NCBI RefSeq assembly: GCF_017353175.1
Contig: NZ_JAFMYW010000012.1
Span: 1 to 64,000 of the forward strand
DNA length: 64,000 nucleotides
Direction of reading: 5' to 3'
Source: Fibrella forsythiae
Lineage (GTDB): Bacteria; Bacteroidota; Bacteroidia; Cytophagales; Spirosomataceae
Shown here: piece after piece, positions 44,870-53,379 of the stretch
Numbering within the stretch: the first letter of the stretch is position 1
Layout: each line of letters begins with the position of its first letter
Notes under the pieces: model-generated
What the model was told of the DNA's origin: nothing
What the model saw: the letters and a program-made list of their open reading frames with translations, nothing else
Databases searched by the model: none
Position numbers and translations under genes: made by a program

Positions 44870-46315
44870 ATGCTACGAACTCAACGACTGATTGCCCGGC
44901 AGGTCTGGGCAACGGCTTTTAAAAATCGGGCCGTTTTTGGCCTACTGATCGGGATCGGTCTGTTGCTCGCCTACGCAGCCGTGACGGGCTGGGTAAGCTT
45001 TCGGCAGCAGAACGAGACGGGCCGACGGTACCAGCAACAGGCCCGGCAGGACTGGCTTTCTAACCCCGACAAGCACCCGCACCGTATGGCGCACTACGGC
45101 CATTTTGCGTTCCGGCCCAAAGCCCCACTGAGTATGTTCGATTTCGGGATGGAGAGCTTTTTGGGCAACACTATTTTTCTGGAAGCCCACAAGCAAAACA
45201 GCGTCAACTTTTCGGAAGCAGGCTTCTCCACGGGCCTGCTCCGGTTTGGCGAGATCAGTATGGCGATGGTGCTGCAACTGCTGCTGCCCCTGCTGCTGTT
45301 TTTCGTGGGCTTCGGAACGGTAGCCACCGACCGCGAAACGGGTACGTTGAAGCTGCTACTGAGTCAAGGCGTCAGTTGGCAGCGACTGCTGGTGGGTAAA
45401 AGCCTGGGATTACTGGCCGTGATGCTGAGCCTCTACGGCCCGGCGATGGTGGTCACCGGTTTGCTGTGGTTTGGATTACAGAGTGGGCAAGTCAGCGCCG
45501 ATCAGACCATCCGGCTGCTACTGCTGATGGTTGCTTATTTCCTGTACCTGAACCTGTTCTGTGTCATCGCCGTACTGGTGTCGGCCCGCAGCAAAACGGC
45601 TAAAACCGCCCTGGTGTCGCTGATTGGCCTTTGGCTGATGCTCACCCTAGTGTTGCCCAGAGCCTCCCAGGCTCTGGGGTCGTACCTGTACCCGGCCCCG
45701 TCGAAGGCGAAGTTTCTGGCCGATATTCAGGCCGATGTGCTGAAAGAAGGCGACAGCCACAACCCGGGCGACCCGCATTATAAAGGGCTCAGAGATTCAC
45801 TCCTCACGGCCTATGGGGTCGATTCGGTGCAGAAGCTGCCGTTCAACTACAGCGGGTTTGTGATGACCGAGGGCGAGAGAATAAGCGCCCGTCTTTACAA
45901 TGACCATTTTGGGCGCTTGCTGACGATTTACAACCAGCAAAACCGCTTCTCGAAAGCGATGGCAATTGTGAACCCCTACCTGGCCGTCCGCAACTTGTCG
46001 ATGGCCCTGTCGGGAACGGACTTTGCCAGTTACGTCGATTTTCAACGGCAGGCCGAGCAATACCGCTACGATATGGCCCAGAAGCTCAATGGCTTACAGA
46101 TCGAACTGATCAGTAATAAGAAGCCGGGGCCAACTGATAAACCGTATCAAATCGATAGGCACCACTGGGAGGAAATCCCCGACTTTACGTACCTGTCGCC
46201 CGGCGTCGCGCGCGTGTTTGAGCACGAAGCCATCTCGCTGCTGGCATTTGCTTTCTGGGCGGGGCTGCTGGGACTCATAGCCTGGCGATTCACCAAAACC
46301 TTAACCGCTATTTGA
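44870..46315 (+). CDS. ABC transporter permease (DUF3526 type)
   Basis: 481 residues from the ATG at 44870 (the GTG at 44864 is also possible). N-terminal membrane helix after LIARQVWATAFKNRAVFG, a large extracytoplasmic segment (about 45-125) rich in Phe/His, then five membrane helices. It resembles the ABC-2/DUF3526-type permeases that occur in pairs with a Bacteroidota TonB receptor. Six bases after the receptor stop and one base before the next permease start. Confidence 0.8.
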   Translation: MLRTQRLIARQVWATAFKNRAVFGLLIGIGLLLAYAAVTGWVSFRQQNETGRRYQQQARQDWLSNPDKHPHRMAHYGHFAFRPKAPLSMFDFGMESFLGNTIFLEAHKQNSVNFSEAGFSTGLLRFGEISMAMVLQLLLPLLLFFVGFGTVATDRETGTLKLLLSQGVSWQRLLVGKSLGLLAVMLSLYGPAMVVTGLLWFGLQSGQVSADQTIRLLLLMVAYFLYLNLFCVIAVLVSARSKTAKTALVSLIGLWLMLTLVLPRASQALGSYLYPAPSKAKFLADIQADVLKEGDSHNPGDPHYKGLRDSLLTAYGVDSVQKLPFNYSGFVMTEGERISARLYNDHFGRLLTIYNQQNRFSKAMAIVNPYLAVRNLSMALSGTDFASYVDFQRQAEQYRYDMAQKLNGLQIELISNKKPGPTDKPYQIDRHHWEEIPDFTYLSPGVARVFEHEAISLLAFAFWAGLLGLIAWRFTKTLTAI

Positions 46316-46316
46316 T

Positions 46317-47669
46317 ATGATCCGACTTGCGTTCATCCAGTTTATTCGTTCAGGCGGCATTCGCATCGGGCTAGTTTTTTTGCTGGCAATCGGTGTCACC
46401 TCCCTGTTTGTGGGGAAACAATTCGCGCAGCGGCAGCAGCAAGGCATTGCCGACGTGATCCAGTTTCAGCAAACCGACTTTCCCCGTCAAGCGGCTCAGC
46501 ACCGCGATGATATGGGGCTGTTGCTGTATTACCTTAAATTCTCAGTCATCAATGAAGCCCGCCCCCTGACGGCCCTGGCTATCGGGCAGCGCGACGTGAA
46601 TGGGTCGGTGCAGAGCGTAACTATTCGGGGGCTGGAGGGCCAAAAATACGATGCCGATCTGACCAACCCTGCCAATCTGCTCTTGGGCAATGTCGATTTC
46701 AGTTTCGTACTGGTCTATCTGTTTCCCCTGCTGATTATTGCTTTCACGTACTCGATTATTTCGAACGAAAAAGAAAACGGCACCTGGTCGATCGTCGCCG
46801 TTCAAAGTCGACACCTGCTGGGGTTTGTTGGTGGGCTTTTTTTACTCCGGCTGGCGGTGGTCATGGCCATGCTGTTGCTCCTTATCGCACTGGCTATCGC
46901 CCTGTTAGATATTCCGCTGGATGGTTCATTGAGGCTTTTCCTGGGTACGTCGGTGGGCTACATACTGCTCTGGTTTAGCATTTGTTTTTGGGTCGCTTCG
47001 TTGCAACGCCGGTCCAGCACCAACGCCATTTTGCTGCTCGGTATCTGGCTGGGGCTGCTCATTGTGTTACCGGCGGGCGTCAACAACTACATTACCGTCC
47101 GCTATCCCGTACCTGAAGCCCAAGCTACCACCCTGGCCCAGCGCAAAGGCTACCACGAAAAATGGGATACCGACAAAACGGAAACGGTCGAGAAGTTTTA
47201 TGCCCATTACCCGCAGTTCAGGCAGGTGCCGACCGCCCAAATGCCTACCGACTGGCGATGGTATTACGCCATGCAACAACTGGGCGACGATGAATCGGCC
47301 GGACAGGCGCGCGAACTGCGACAAAAACTGGAGCAACGCGAAAGGGCCAGCCGGACTATCGCTCAGTTCATACCAAGCCTGCACACCCAACTTCAGCTCG
47401 GCGAGCTGGCCCGGTCGGGATTGGGCAATCAGCTTCGGTTCATGGACTACACCGGTCAGTTTCACGAGAAAATGCGGCTCTATTTCTACCCCAAAATCTT
47501 TACGAATGCCCCGGTTCTGACCGAGAAATGGACAGCTTTCCAGGTCGACACCTTTACCGATGAGGCACCGATTCATCCGCTATCGACTTTAGGGCCATTG
47601 ATGCTGTTCATCGCGCTGGTTGCGGGTCTGGGGTGGTTCCGGTTCCGCCAAACGATCTATCACCTATAA
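46317..47669 (+). CDS. ABC transporter permease (DUF3526 type, second)
   Basis: 450 residues, same topology as the preceding permease (N-terminal helix, long extracytoplasmic loop, five helices, C-terminal loop and last helix LGPLMLFIALVAGLGWF). The two probably form a heterodimer with the ATPase encoded next. The start lies one base after the preceding stop. Confidence 0.8.
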   Translation: MIRLAFIQFIRSGGIRIGLVFLLAIGVTSLFVGKQFAQRQQQGIADVIQFQQTDFPRQAAQHRDDMGLLLYYLKFSVINEARPLTALAIGQRDVNGSVQSVTIRGLEGQKYDADLTNPANLLLGNVDFSFVLVYLFPLLIIAFTYSIISNEKENGTWSIVAVQSRHLLGFVGGLFLLRLAVVMAMLLLLIALAIALLDIPLDGSLRLFLGTSVGYILLWFSICFWVASLQRRSSTNAILLLGIWLGLLIVLPAGVNNYITVRYPVPEAQATTLAQRKGYHEKWDTDKTETVEKFYAHYPQFRQVPTAQMPTDWRWYYAMQQLGDDESAGQARELRQKLEQRERASRTIAQFIPSLHTQLQLGELARSGLGNQLRFMDYTGQFHEKMRLYFYPKIFTNAPVLTEKWTAFQVDTFTDEAPIHPLSTLGPLMLFIALVAGLGWFRFRQTIYHL

Positions 47670-47684
47670 ACACCGAAACATCCT

Positions 47685-48386
47685 ATGTTACAAGCTATTA
47701 ACTTAACCAAGCAGTACGTTCCGGGTCAGCCACCTTCGCTCGATACCCTGAACCTGAGCGTTCAGCCGGGAGAAATCTATTGTTTGCTCGGCCAGAACGG
47801 GGCGGGTAAAACCACCACCATCAATCTATTCCTGGGCTTCCTGCAACCCACCTCGGGTCAGGCACTGATCAACAGGCTCAACGTGGCCGACCATCCGCAG
47901 GAGACTAAGAAGTTTCTGGCCTACCTACCTGAAACGGTCATGCTATACTCCAACCTGACGGGAACGGAAAACCTCGATTTTTTTTCCCAGCTGGCCGGTT
48001 TTCGCCACACGTCCGACGAACTGCACAGCCTGTTGAGCCGCGCCGGACTGCAAACCGACGCCCACAACAGACGGGTGGGTACGTATTCGAAAGGGATGCG
48101 CCAGAAAGTAGGTATCGCCATTGCCCTGGCCAAACAAGCCAAAGCCCTGCTGCTCGACGAACCCACGAGCGGCCTCGACCCCAAAGCCAGCAACGAGTTT
48201 TCGGACATTCTGATGGGCCTGGCCCAGGGCGGCACGGCTATTTTGATGGCGACCCACGACATTTTCCGGGCGCGCGAAGTGGGGACTCGCATCGGCATCA
48301 TGCGGGCGGGTCATCTGGTAGAATCCCTGGAAGCTCGTGACCTAACGGCCAACGAACTCGAAGCCATTTACCTACAAACCGTGTGA
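47685..48386 (+). CDS. ABC transporter ATP-binding protein
   Basis: 233 residues. Walker A GQNGAGKTTTINLFL at about 36-50, signature YSKGMRQKVGIAIAL, Walker B ALLLDEPTSGLDP, and the switch His in MATHDIF. Completes the transporter with the two upstream permeases, 15 bases apart. Role in this operon: likely export or energised uptake linked to the TonB receptor; direction of transport is not readable. Confidence 0.9.
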   Translation: MLQAINLTKQYVPGQPPSLDTLNLSVQPGEIYCLLGQNGAGKTTTINLFLGFLQPTSGQALINRLNVADHPQETKKFLAYLPETVMLYSNLTGTENLDFFSQLAGFRHTSDELHSLLSRAGLQTDAHNRRVGTYSKGMRQKVGIAIALAKQAKALLLDEPTSGLDPKASNEFSDILMGLAQGGTAILMATHDIFRAREVGTRIGIMRAGHLVESLEARDLTANELEAIYLQTV

Positions 48387-48618
48387 ACGATTTTATAGGT
48401 ATGATCAGTTAATTTACACCTCTTAAACGGACGTTTAACGTATGTAAAGTGAAGGGGAATCAGCTATTCCGACTAGTTTGTACAGACCTGTTGGAATACT
48501 AAGTGACCTGGCTATTTCCAGACATAGATGGTCAATATTAGTATATCTACCAGAAATGACGCGTACAGAATAGTAGATCTTCATATTAATCTGCCCCAAA
48601 CCATTATTGACACGTGAA
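48387..48618. other. gap, nothing identified
   Basis: AT-rich intergenic sequence between the ABC operon and the IS remnant; no hairpin or gene with support. Confidence 0.4.
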
Positions 48619-48796
48619 TTAGTCTGTAAAGAAAGCTACCTCTCTTTTACGAAAGAAGGCAGTAATGAGTTGGGGATTAGCTCGCAACTGAGTTAACTGA
48701 ACGATCACCGCTTTAGTCAGTTGCTCCAAGTTGATAAAGACTTGGTTTTTTAGGCTTCGCTTCAGGTGGCTCCATAGCAATTCGACCGGATTCAAC

Positions 48797-48812
48797 CGCG
48801 GCGGCGGACCGC
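48797..48812. repeat. 16-bp insert in IS630 gene (copy 1)
   Basis: CGCGGCGGCGGACCGC. Deletion restores YSPELNPVELLW. Confidence 0.85.
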
Positions 48813-48910
48813 TCTGGACTATAGGCTGGTAAGCGTTCTAAATGGACTCTACCCGCCCGCTGGCTGAGCCAGTCTTTGACCATTTGACTACGATGAATGG
48901 CTGCCCCATC

Positions 48911-48926
48911 CGCAACGGCGGCCCGG
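48911..48926. repeat. 16-bp insert in IS630 gene (copy 2)
   Basis: CGCAACGGCGGCCCGG, three changes from the consensus. Deletion restores NLLVIWDGAAIHRSQ. Confidence 0.85.
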
Positions 48927-49268
48927 CCAAATCACCAACAAGTTTCGTTTGCGGTAGCGGCTACACAAGCGATCCAAAAACCAGACGATGTCTTGGCTAG
49001 TGAAGGACCGGTCTTGGCCACCCAGGTAGATCCGTCCATTGGGGGCAATGGCTGCAATCAGGCTCGGGTGAGTGCGTCCTGCTTGCTCCATTATAAGTGG
49101 GGTTTAGCCTTTCGGTACCCATGTATTGGCTAGCAAGGGCAGTAAGTAACAAGCAGACTCATCAAGGCAATGACACGGCCCTCTGCCCTAGCTTTTTTTA
49201 AGCGCGGGTAAGTGCTCCTGTTGCCACTCTTGGTTTAGAAAGCCGCGTAGGGAACACGACGGATTGAC

Positions 49269-49466
49269 TTGGTCATATTTGGACATTTTGCAGATAGGTG
49301 CTTGACGATTCAGGTTACACTACCTGTCCAGTTTTTGGGGACCACTATACACCGAGATCCATTCGATCGCTTATTACTGGCCACAGCCCAAGCCGAGCAA
49401 CTAACGCTGATTTCGGATGATAGAAAGTTCGAGCGCTATGCTAGCTTCGTTACCTTGATTCGCTAG
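49269..49466 (+). pseudogene. PIN-domain (VapC-like) toxin remnant
   Basis: The C-terminal third of a PIN toxin: HRDPFDRLLLATAQAEQLTLISDDRKFERY, including the Asp-rich nuclease end. The N-terminal half with the first catalytic Asp is missing, and it abuts the IS630 remnant, so the toxin was broken by the transposon. Confidence 0.7.
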
Positions 49467-49705
49467 CCCAATTCTTAGGATCCTTTTCAAAATGCCAGGC
49501 TTTAGACTGCCTGACCAATTAAGTCAGCTGTTATCTTACATTCGACTTGGTGGCAATCCCCTTAGGACTAGTAAAAGTCTCTATCCTAAACGATATAAAT
49601 AAGCCAACCGTAAGGCAAAAATGGGCGTCTAAAGTAAGTCTTAATTACGAAATTGCCCGCAGAGTCGTTGTGAATAGACTTGAATCAACCAACTACTAGT
49701 TAGCG
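49467..49705. other. short gap before the sulfatase
   Basis: AT-rich intergenic sequence; no gene, hairpin or clear promoter pair. Confidence 0.4.
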
Positions 49706-51460
49706 ATGAAAACTCCTCTTTGGATAGCTATGACTGCGCTGGTCATCGGTGCATGGATAGCAAGGGGGCCAGCTCCCGTCCCCAGGCCCAACGTAGTGTT
49801 CATCTTAACAGACGACCAGGGCTGGGGCGACCTAAGCCTTCATGGGAACCACTTGGTAGAAACGCCCAATCTCGACCGGCTCGCCCGCAACGGAGCCCAG
49901 TTCGAGCACTTTTTCGTCAGCCCGCTCTGTGCTCCCACCCGTGCCAGCCTGCTTACGGGCCGCTACCACCTGCGTACAGGTACGGTTTCGGTTACTCAGG
50001 GGTGGGAACGCATGCGTAGTACGGAACTCACCCTGGCCGAGGTATTCCGCCAGAACGGCTATGCCACAGGCTGTTTTGGCAAATGGCACAATGGCGAACA
50101 TGCCCCCGAAGATCCCAACGGGCAGGGCTTTGATGAATTCCTGGGCTTTTGTGCAGGCCACTGGAATAATTACTTCGATACCGACTTGCAGCACAATGAC
50201 CGGATGGTCGCCACCCAAGGATTTATCACTGATGTACTGACCGATGCGGCGTTAAACTTTATCAGTACGCACAAAACCCAGCCTTTTTTCTGTTATGTGC
50301 CGTTTAATGCCCCCCACAGCCCCCACCAGGTAGCTGACCGGTATTTTGATAAGTACAAAGCCAAGGGCCTGGACGATGAGCTAGCCAGTATCTATGGCAT
50401 GGTTGAGAACGTAGATGATAACGTGGGGCGGCTATTGGCGAGGCTGGACCAGCTAAGTTTAGCTCAAAACACAATTGTGGTATTTGCGACCGATAATGGC
50501 CCCAATGGCCACCGCTTCAATGGGGCGATGAAGGGAATTAAAGGGGCGGTCGACGAAGGGGGTGTGCGAGTGCCGCTATTCGTGCGATGGCCAGGAAAGA
50601 TACGCCCCCAAAGCCGGATTCGACCTAATACAGCTCACATCGATCTGCTACCGACGCTAGTCAGCTTGTGTGGGCTGCGCTTTGTGGCCACCAACCCCAT
50701 CGATGGCCGCAGCCTGGCGGACCTGTTGCTGGGCCGGACCGATACGCTGGCTGATCGGATGCTGTTCACGCACGTTGGCGGAATGAGCCAGAGTGGCCTC
50801 CCGGCCGAGCCAGGGGCTGTTCGCACGGCGCAGTACCGTTTGGTGCGACAAAAGGAGCAGCTCCACTTGTACGATATGCTTCGCGATCCGTCGCAGTTAA
50901 CAGATCTGGCCACTGAACAACCCCAACAGGTGCGAACGCTACAAGTCGCCTACGATGGCTGGTTCCGGGACGTATCTCAATCCTTAAGCTCTTCCAGGCC
51001 GGTGCCAGTGGCGAGTCGACGGGTCTTATTGCAGGCACCGGAAGCTCATTTTTCGGGTCAGGTACGTTACAAACAGGGCAGCGGCTGGGCTAATGACTGG
51101 CTCATTAACTGGCAGTCACCCGCCGATTCAATTTGGTGGGATGTGGCCGTAGAACGGCCAGGGGTCTATCAATTTAGTCTACAATACACTGCCCGGAATG
51201 CCGCGCTTGGAACGACCCTGCTTCTTACGGCCGCAAACGAGCGGCTACACCAAACGTTACGAACCAGTTACGACCCACCCCTCAAACTCAGCCCCGACCG
51301 AATTCCCCGTAAAGAAGTCTATGAAAAGCCCTGGGCTTGGCTGAGGATGGGCAAGCTTAAGCTACCCAAGGGCCATCACCGAATTCTGTTGCGGGCAGGA
51401 TCGGTCCCGAATAGGCAGGTGGCGGAGGTCAAAGCGCTCTTGCTGATCGACCCAGAGTAG
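49706..51460 (+). CDS. arylsulfatase-family enzyme
   Basis: 584 residues with a signal peptide at 1-20. Sulfatase signature CAPTRASLLTGR with Cys75, to be converted to formylglycine; metal ligands Asp36-Asp37 (ILTDDQGWGD) and the pair in FATDNGPNGHR. C-terminal domain from about residue 430 (RYKQGSGWANDWLINWQ) is a beta-sandwich-like extension. Cleaves sulfate esters, typically on sulfated polysaccharides, in the periplasm. It stands alone between two transposon remnants, which suggests lateral acquisition. No anaerobic sulfatase-maturing enzyme gene is in the window. Confidence 0.92.
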   Translation: MKTPLWIAMTALVIGAWIARGPAPVPRPNVVFILTDDQGWGDLSLHGNHLVETPNLDRLARNGAQFEHFFVSPLCAPTRASLLTGRYHLRTGTVSVTQGWERMRSTELTLAEVFRQNGYATGCFGKWHNGEHAPEDPNGQGFDEFLGFCAGHWNNYFDTDLQHNDRMVATQGFITDVLTDAALNFISTHKTQPFFCYVPFNAPHSPHQVADRYFDKYKAKGLDDELASIYGMVENVDDNVGRLLARLDQLSLAQNTIVVFATDNGPNGHRFNGAMKGIKGAVDEGGVRVPLFVRWPGKIRPQSRIRPNTAHIDLLPTLVSLCGLRFVATNPIDGRSLADLLLGRTDTLADRMLFTHVGGMSQSGLPAEPGAVRTAQYRLVRQKEQLHLYDMLRDPSQLTDLATEQPQQVRTLQVAYDGWFRDVSQSLSSSRPVPVASRRVLLQAPEAHFSGQVRYKQGSGWANDWLINWQSPADSIWWDVAVERPGVYQFSLQYTARNAALGTTLLLTAANERLHQTLRTSYDPPLKLSPDRIPRKEVYEKPWAWLRMGKLKLPKGHHRILLRAGSVPNRQVAEVKALLLIDPE

Positions 51461-51831
51461 TCTGATTCTTTAGGCTTAGTGGACTGGTGGTGGACTTGCT
51501 ACATTTGCCTGGAGACGGATTTTAAGCACTTTGGGGGAAGTCCGCAAGTTCCCCTGAAGATTAGACGTCTTTTTGACGAGGCCTTCAAGCGGATGGCTGT
51601 CGAGTTGTCCCACCCCAAAGGTTCCGTGCAGGAAGCTGCCCAGGAGCTCGGCATTGACTCCAGTCGGGTCACTAAATGGCGACAAAGCCACAAAAGCCCT
51701 GGTCAGTTTGCAACTGCGGCCACCGGGCTAAGCGAGGAGCAGAAACTGATCCGACGAGTACAGAACGAACTGAAAGACGATCAGCTTGAGCGCGATATAC
51801 CCCGGCAGTCGGCCTCTTCGCCAGGGGAGAC

Positions 51832-51847
51832 CGCAGCGGCGGACCGG
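51832..51847. repeat. 16-bp insert in IS3 gene 2 (copy 1)
   Basis: CGCAGCGGCGGACCGG. Deletion joins orfA to EIFRFIAEHANQF in one frame. Confidence 0.85.
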
Positions 51848-51890
51848 GGAAATTTTCCGATTTATTGCGGAACATGCCAATCAGTTTCCT

Positions 51891-51906
51891 ACCGTCCGCC
51901 GCTGCG
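51891..51906. repeat. 16-bp insert in IS3 gene 2 (copy 2)
   Basis: ACCGTCCGCCGCTGCG. Deletion restores NQFPVEKMCKALKV. Confidence 0.9.
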
Positions 51907-52180
51907 GTTGAGAAAATGTGTAAGGCACTGAAAGTCAGTAGCAGTGGGTACTATTACTGGCGTAAGCATCCGATTGGCATTAGGCAACTAAAACAAGCTC
52001 AGTTGCTGGACGACATTCGACCGCTACATGCCCAGAGCGAGTCTCGGTACGGTAGCCCCCGGATCGCTGATGAATTGCGGGAGCGGGGCGTGAAGACATC
52101 ACCGAGCTGTTGATACGAGCGTGGCCGCGTGGCGTATGGTTCTCAAGAACAGACGGATGGAGGGCGAACGTCTCTTTCTT

Positions 52181-52196
52181 CGCTCCGGCGCCCCGG
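52181..52196. repeat. 16-bp insert in IS3 gene 2 (copy 3, diverged)
   Basis: CGCTCCGGCGCCCCGG, 11 of 16 positions as consensus in reverse. Deletion restores SDRGIQYACTAF, the second DDE Asp motif. Confidence 0.6.
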
Positions 52197-52403
52197 TCGG
52201 ATCGCGGCATCCAGTACGCTTGCACTGCATTTCGGGATCAGTTGAAGGGCTTGCCCGTCGTGCAGAGCATGAGCCGCAAAGGCAACTGCTGGGGCAATGC
52301 CCTGGCCGGGAGCTTTTTCAAGACGTTCAAAAGTGAACTGGTAAACCATGCTGATTTTCCGGAGCGTAGCCCGGTTGGCCACCTTTGAGTATATCGGGGG
52401 CTG

Positions 52404-52419
52404 ACGGTCCGCCGCTGCG
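52404..52419. repeat. 16-bp insert in IS3 gene 2 (copy 4)
   Basis: ACGGTCCGCCGCTGCG. Deletion restores EYIGGWYNRRRKHSGL. Confidence 0.9.
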
Positions 52420-52721
52420 GTATAATCGTCGGCGGAAACATTCAGGCCTGAAGTATCAGCCCCCCAGTCAACAAGAATCCTATTTTCACACCGCCCCGAT
52501 GGCTGCCTGAGACAAATCTCCAGTATAGTGTTACAAGTCCACTACTATTTATTTAAGTTAAACACATAACTTGCCTGGTACTCGCACCCCTTGTGGGTAC
52601 TTAACGCCATAGTCAAGCACACCTGATGTCGCCTGGCCGAAGGCAGGTTCTTTATCGTTTCTGTTTAGTTTGGCCATTGGCGTACCAGTTGACATCTCTA
52701 CTCAGAACCTGTCTACCAGTC

Positions 52722-53267
52722 ATGAAACGTCTACTTAGTATCACCTTCCTGACCCTATTGTTTTGCCATGCGCTGGCAACGGTGTGGGTATCGGTAGGGG
52801 TATGGTGGCAAGAGCAGCACGACCTGACTCAAAGTCTCAGGGTTTACTCGTCCGTGGATAGCATTGTCGAGTTTCAGGTTGTGCTAGGCAAAGGGCAGAT
52901 AGAGGAACTGGCAAAGCGAGCCAGTCAGGAGGAGTTTGCTTATCATGGCAAAGTATACGACGTGGTAAGCGTCGAATTCCGGGGAGATACCCTCTACATT
53001 GCCGGGCTGGAAGACAGAGGAGCAGGGTTGTGGCACCAGGACCTGCTTTCGTTTATCAAGCAGACCCTCAGCAGGCATACGCCAAATGATACCCAAAAGA
53101 AAGCCGAAATGCTCCTGAAACTGCTGCTGAAAGAATATCACCTTACCAGTCGATTTACGCTTACCCCTCACTTACTCACTTGGCTTGTCGTTGTTCGCAT
53201 TGCCGACGCGCCTGCCGGGCTATTCACCCGCGCGCTGGCGGTGATAGCGCCCCCGCCACGGGGCTGA
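52722..53267 (+). CDS. hypothetical exported protein
   Basis: 181 residues from the ATG at 52722 (52626 is an alternative). Signal peptide-like leader MKRLLSITFLTLLFCHALAT, a soluble segment with charged helices and a final hydrophobic segment and tail VIAPPPRG. No recognised family. It precedes a SusC gene by 113 bases and might be part of the same unit; small secreted proteins with this layout occur before TonB receptors in Bacteroidota, without known function. Confidence 0.55.
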   Translation: MKRLLSITFLTLLFCHALATVWVSVGVWWQEQHDLTQSLRVYSSVDSIVEFQVVLGKGQIEELAKRASQEEFAYHGKVYDVVSVEFRGDTLYIAGLEDRGAGLWHQDLLSFIKQTLSRHTPNDTQKKAEMLLKLLLKEYHLTSRFTLTPHLLTWLVVVRIADAPAGLFTRALAVIAPPPRG

Positions 53268-53379
53268 AACGCCTGTTTTCTGCCAGTTGCCGGGTTGTTA
53301 CTGTACTAATCGTTCAGATGAAGCAGTACGTCTCCGCCTACGCAGAAGTTTCTACTAATCCTTTCACTCGATCAATTTC

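Larger units (their letters stand above)
48619..49260 (-). pseudogene. IS630-family transposase remnant with two 16-bp inserts
   Basis: Minus-strand fragments of one DDE transposase: RAEGRVIA, DESACYLLPLLANTWVP, then the long frame MEQAGRTHPSLIAAIAPNG, RSFTSQDIVWFLDRL, YRKRNLLVIW, broken by a 16-bp block, DGAAIHRSQMVKDWLS, RLPAYSPE, a second 16-bp block, LNPVELLWSHLKRSL and the end FFRKREVAFFTD. Removing both blocks joins VIWDGAAIH and YSPELNPVELLW, the DDE motifs of IS630. Additional small frame changes near 49180 confirm decay. Ends not determined. Confidence 0.8.
51530..52511 (+). pseudogene. IS3 orfAB transposase, deleted, with four 16-bp inserts
   Basis: orfA part: FDEAFKRMAVELSHPKGSVQ, GIDSSRVTKWRQSHKS, IRRVQNELKDDQLERDI. 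Removing the first 16-mer joins SSPGET to EIFRFIAEHANQFP, and removing the second joins it to VEKMCKALKVSSSGYYYW, the start of OrfB. After RERGVKTSP about 115 residues are missing up to DTSVAAWRMVLKNRRMEGE. Removing the third restores LFLSDRGIQYACTAF and the fourth restores FEYIGGWYNRRRKHSGLKYQ. The catalytic Asp-x-x-Glu region is GNALAG instead of DNAVAE, so the enzyme is dead. Confidence 0.8.
51491..52541 (+). mobile_element. IS3-family insertion sequence (deleted and decayed)
   Basis: Imperfect terminal inverted repeats from TGGACTTG (51491) to CAAGTCCA (52541), 19 of 26 positions matching. It carries orfA/orfB of IS3 type with an internal deletion and four 16-bp inserts. Inactive. Confidence 0.8.

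Noticed and set aside
48887-49091. IS630 frame read as an intact small protein
   Set aside because: It is only one open segment of the interrupted transposase.
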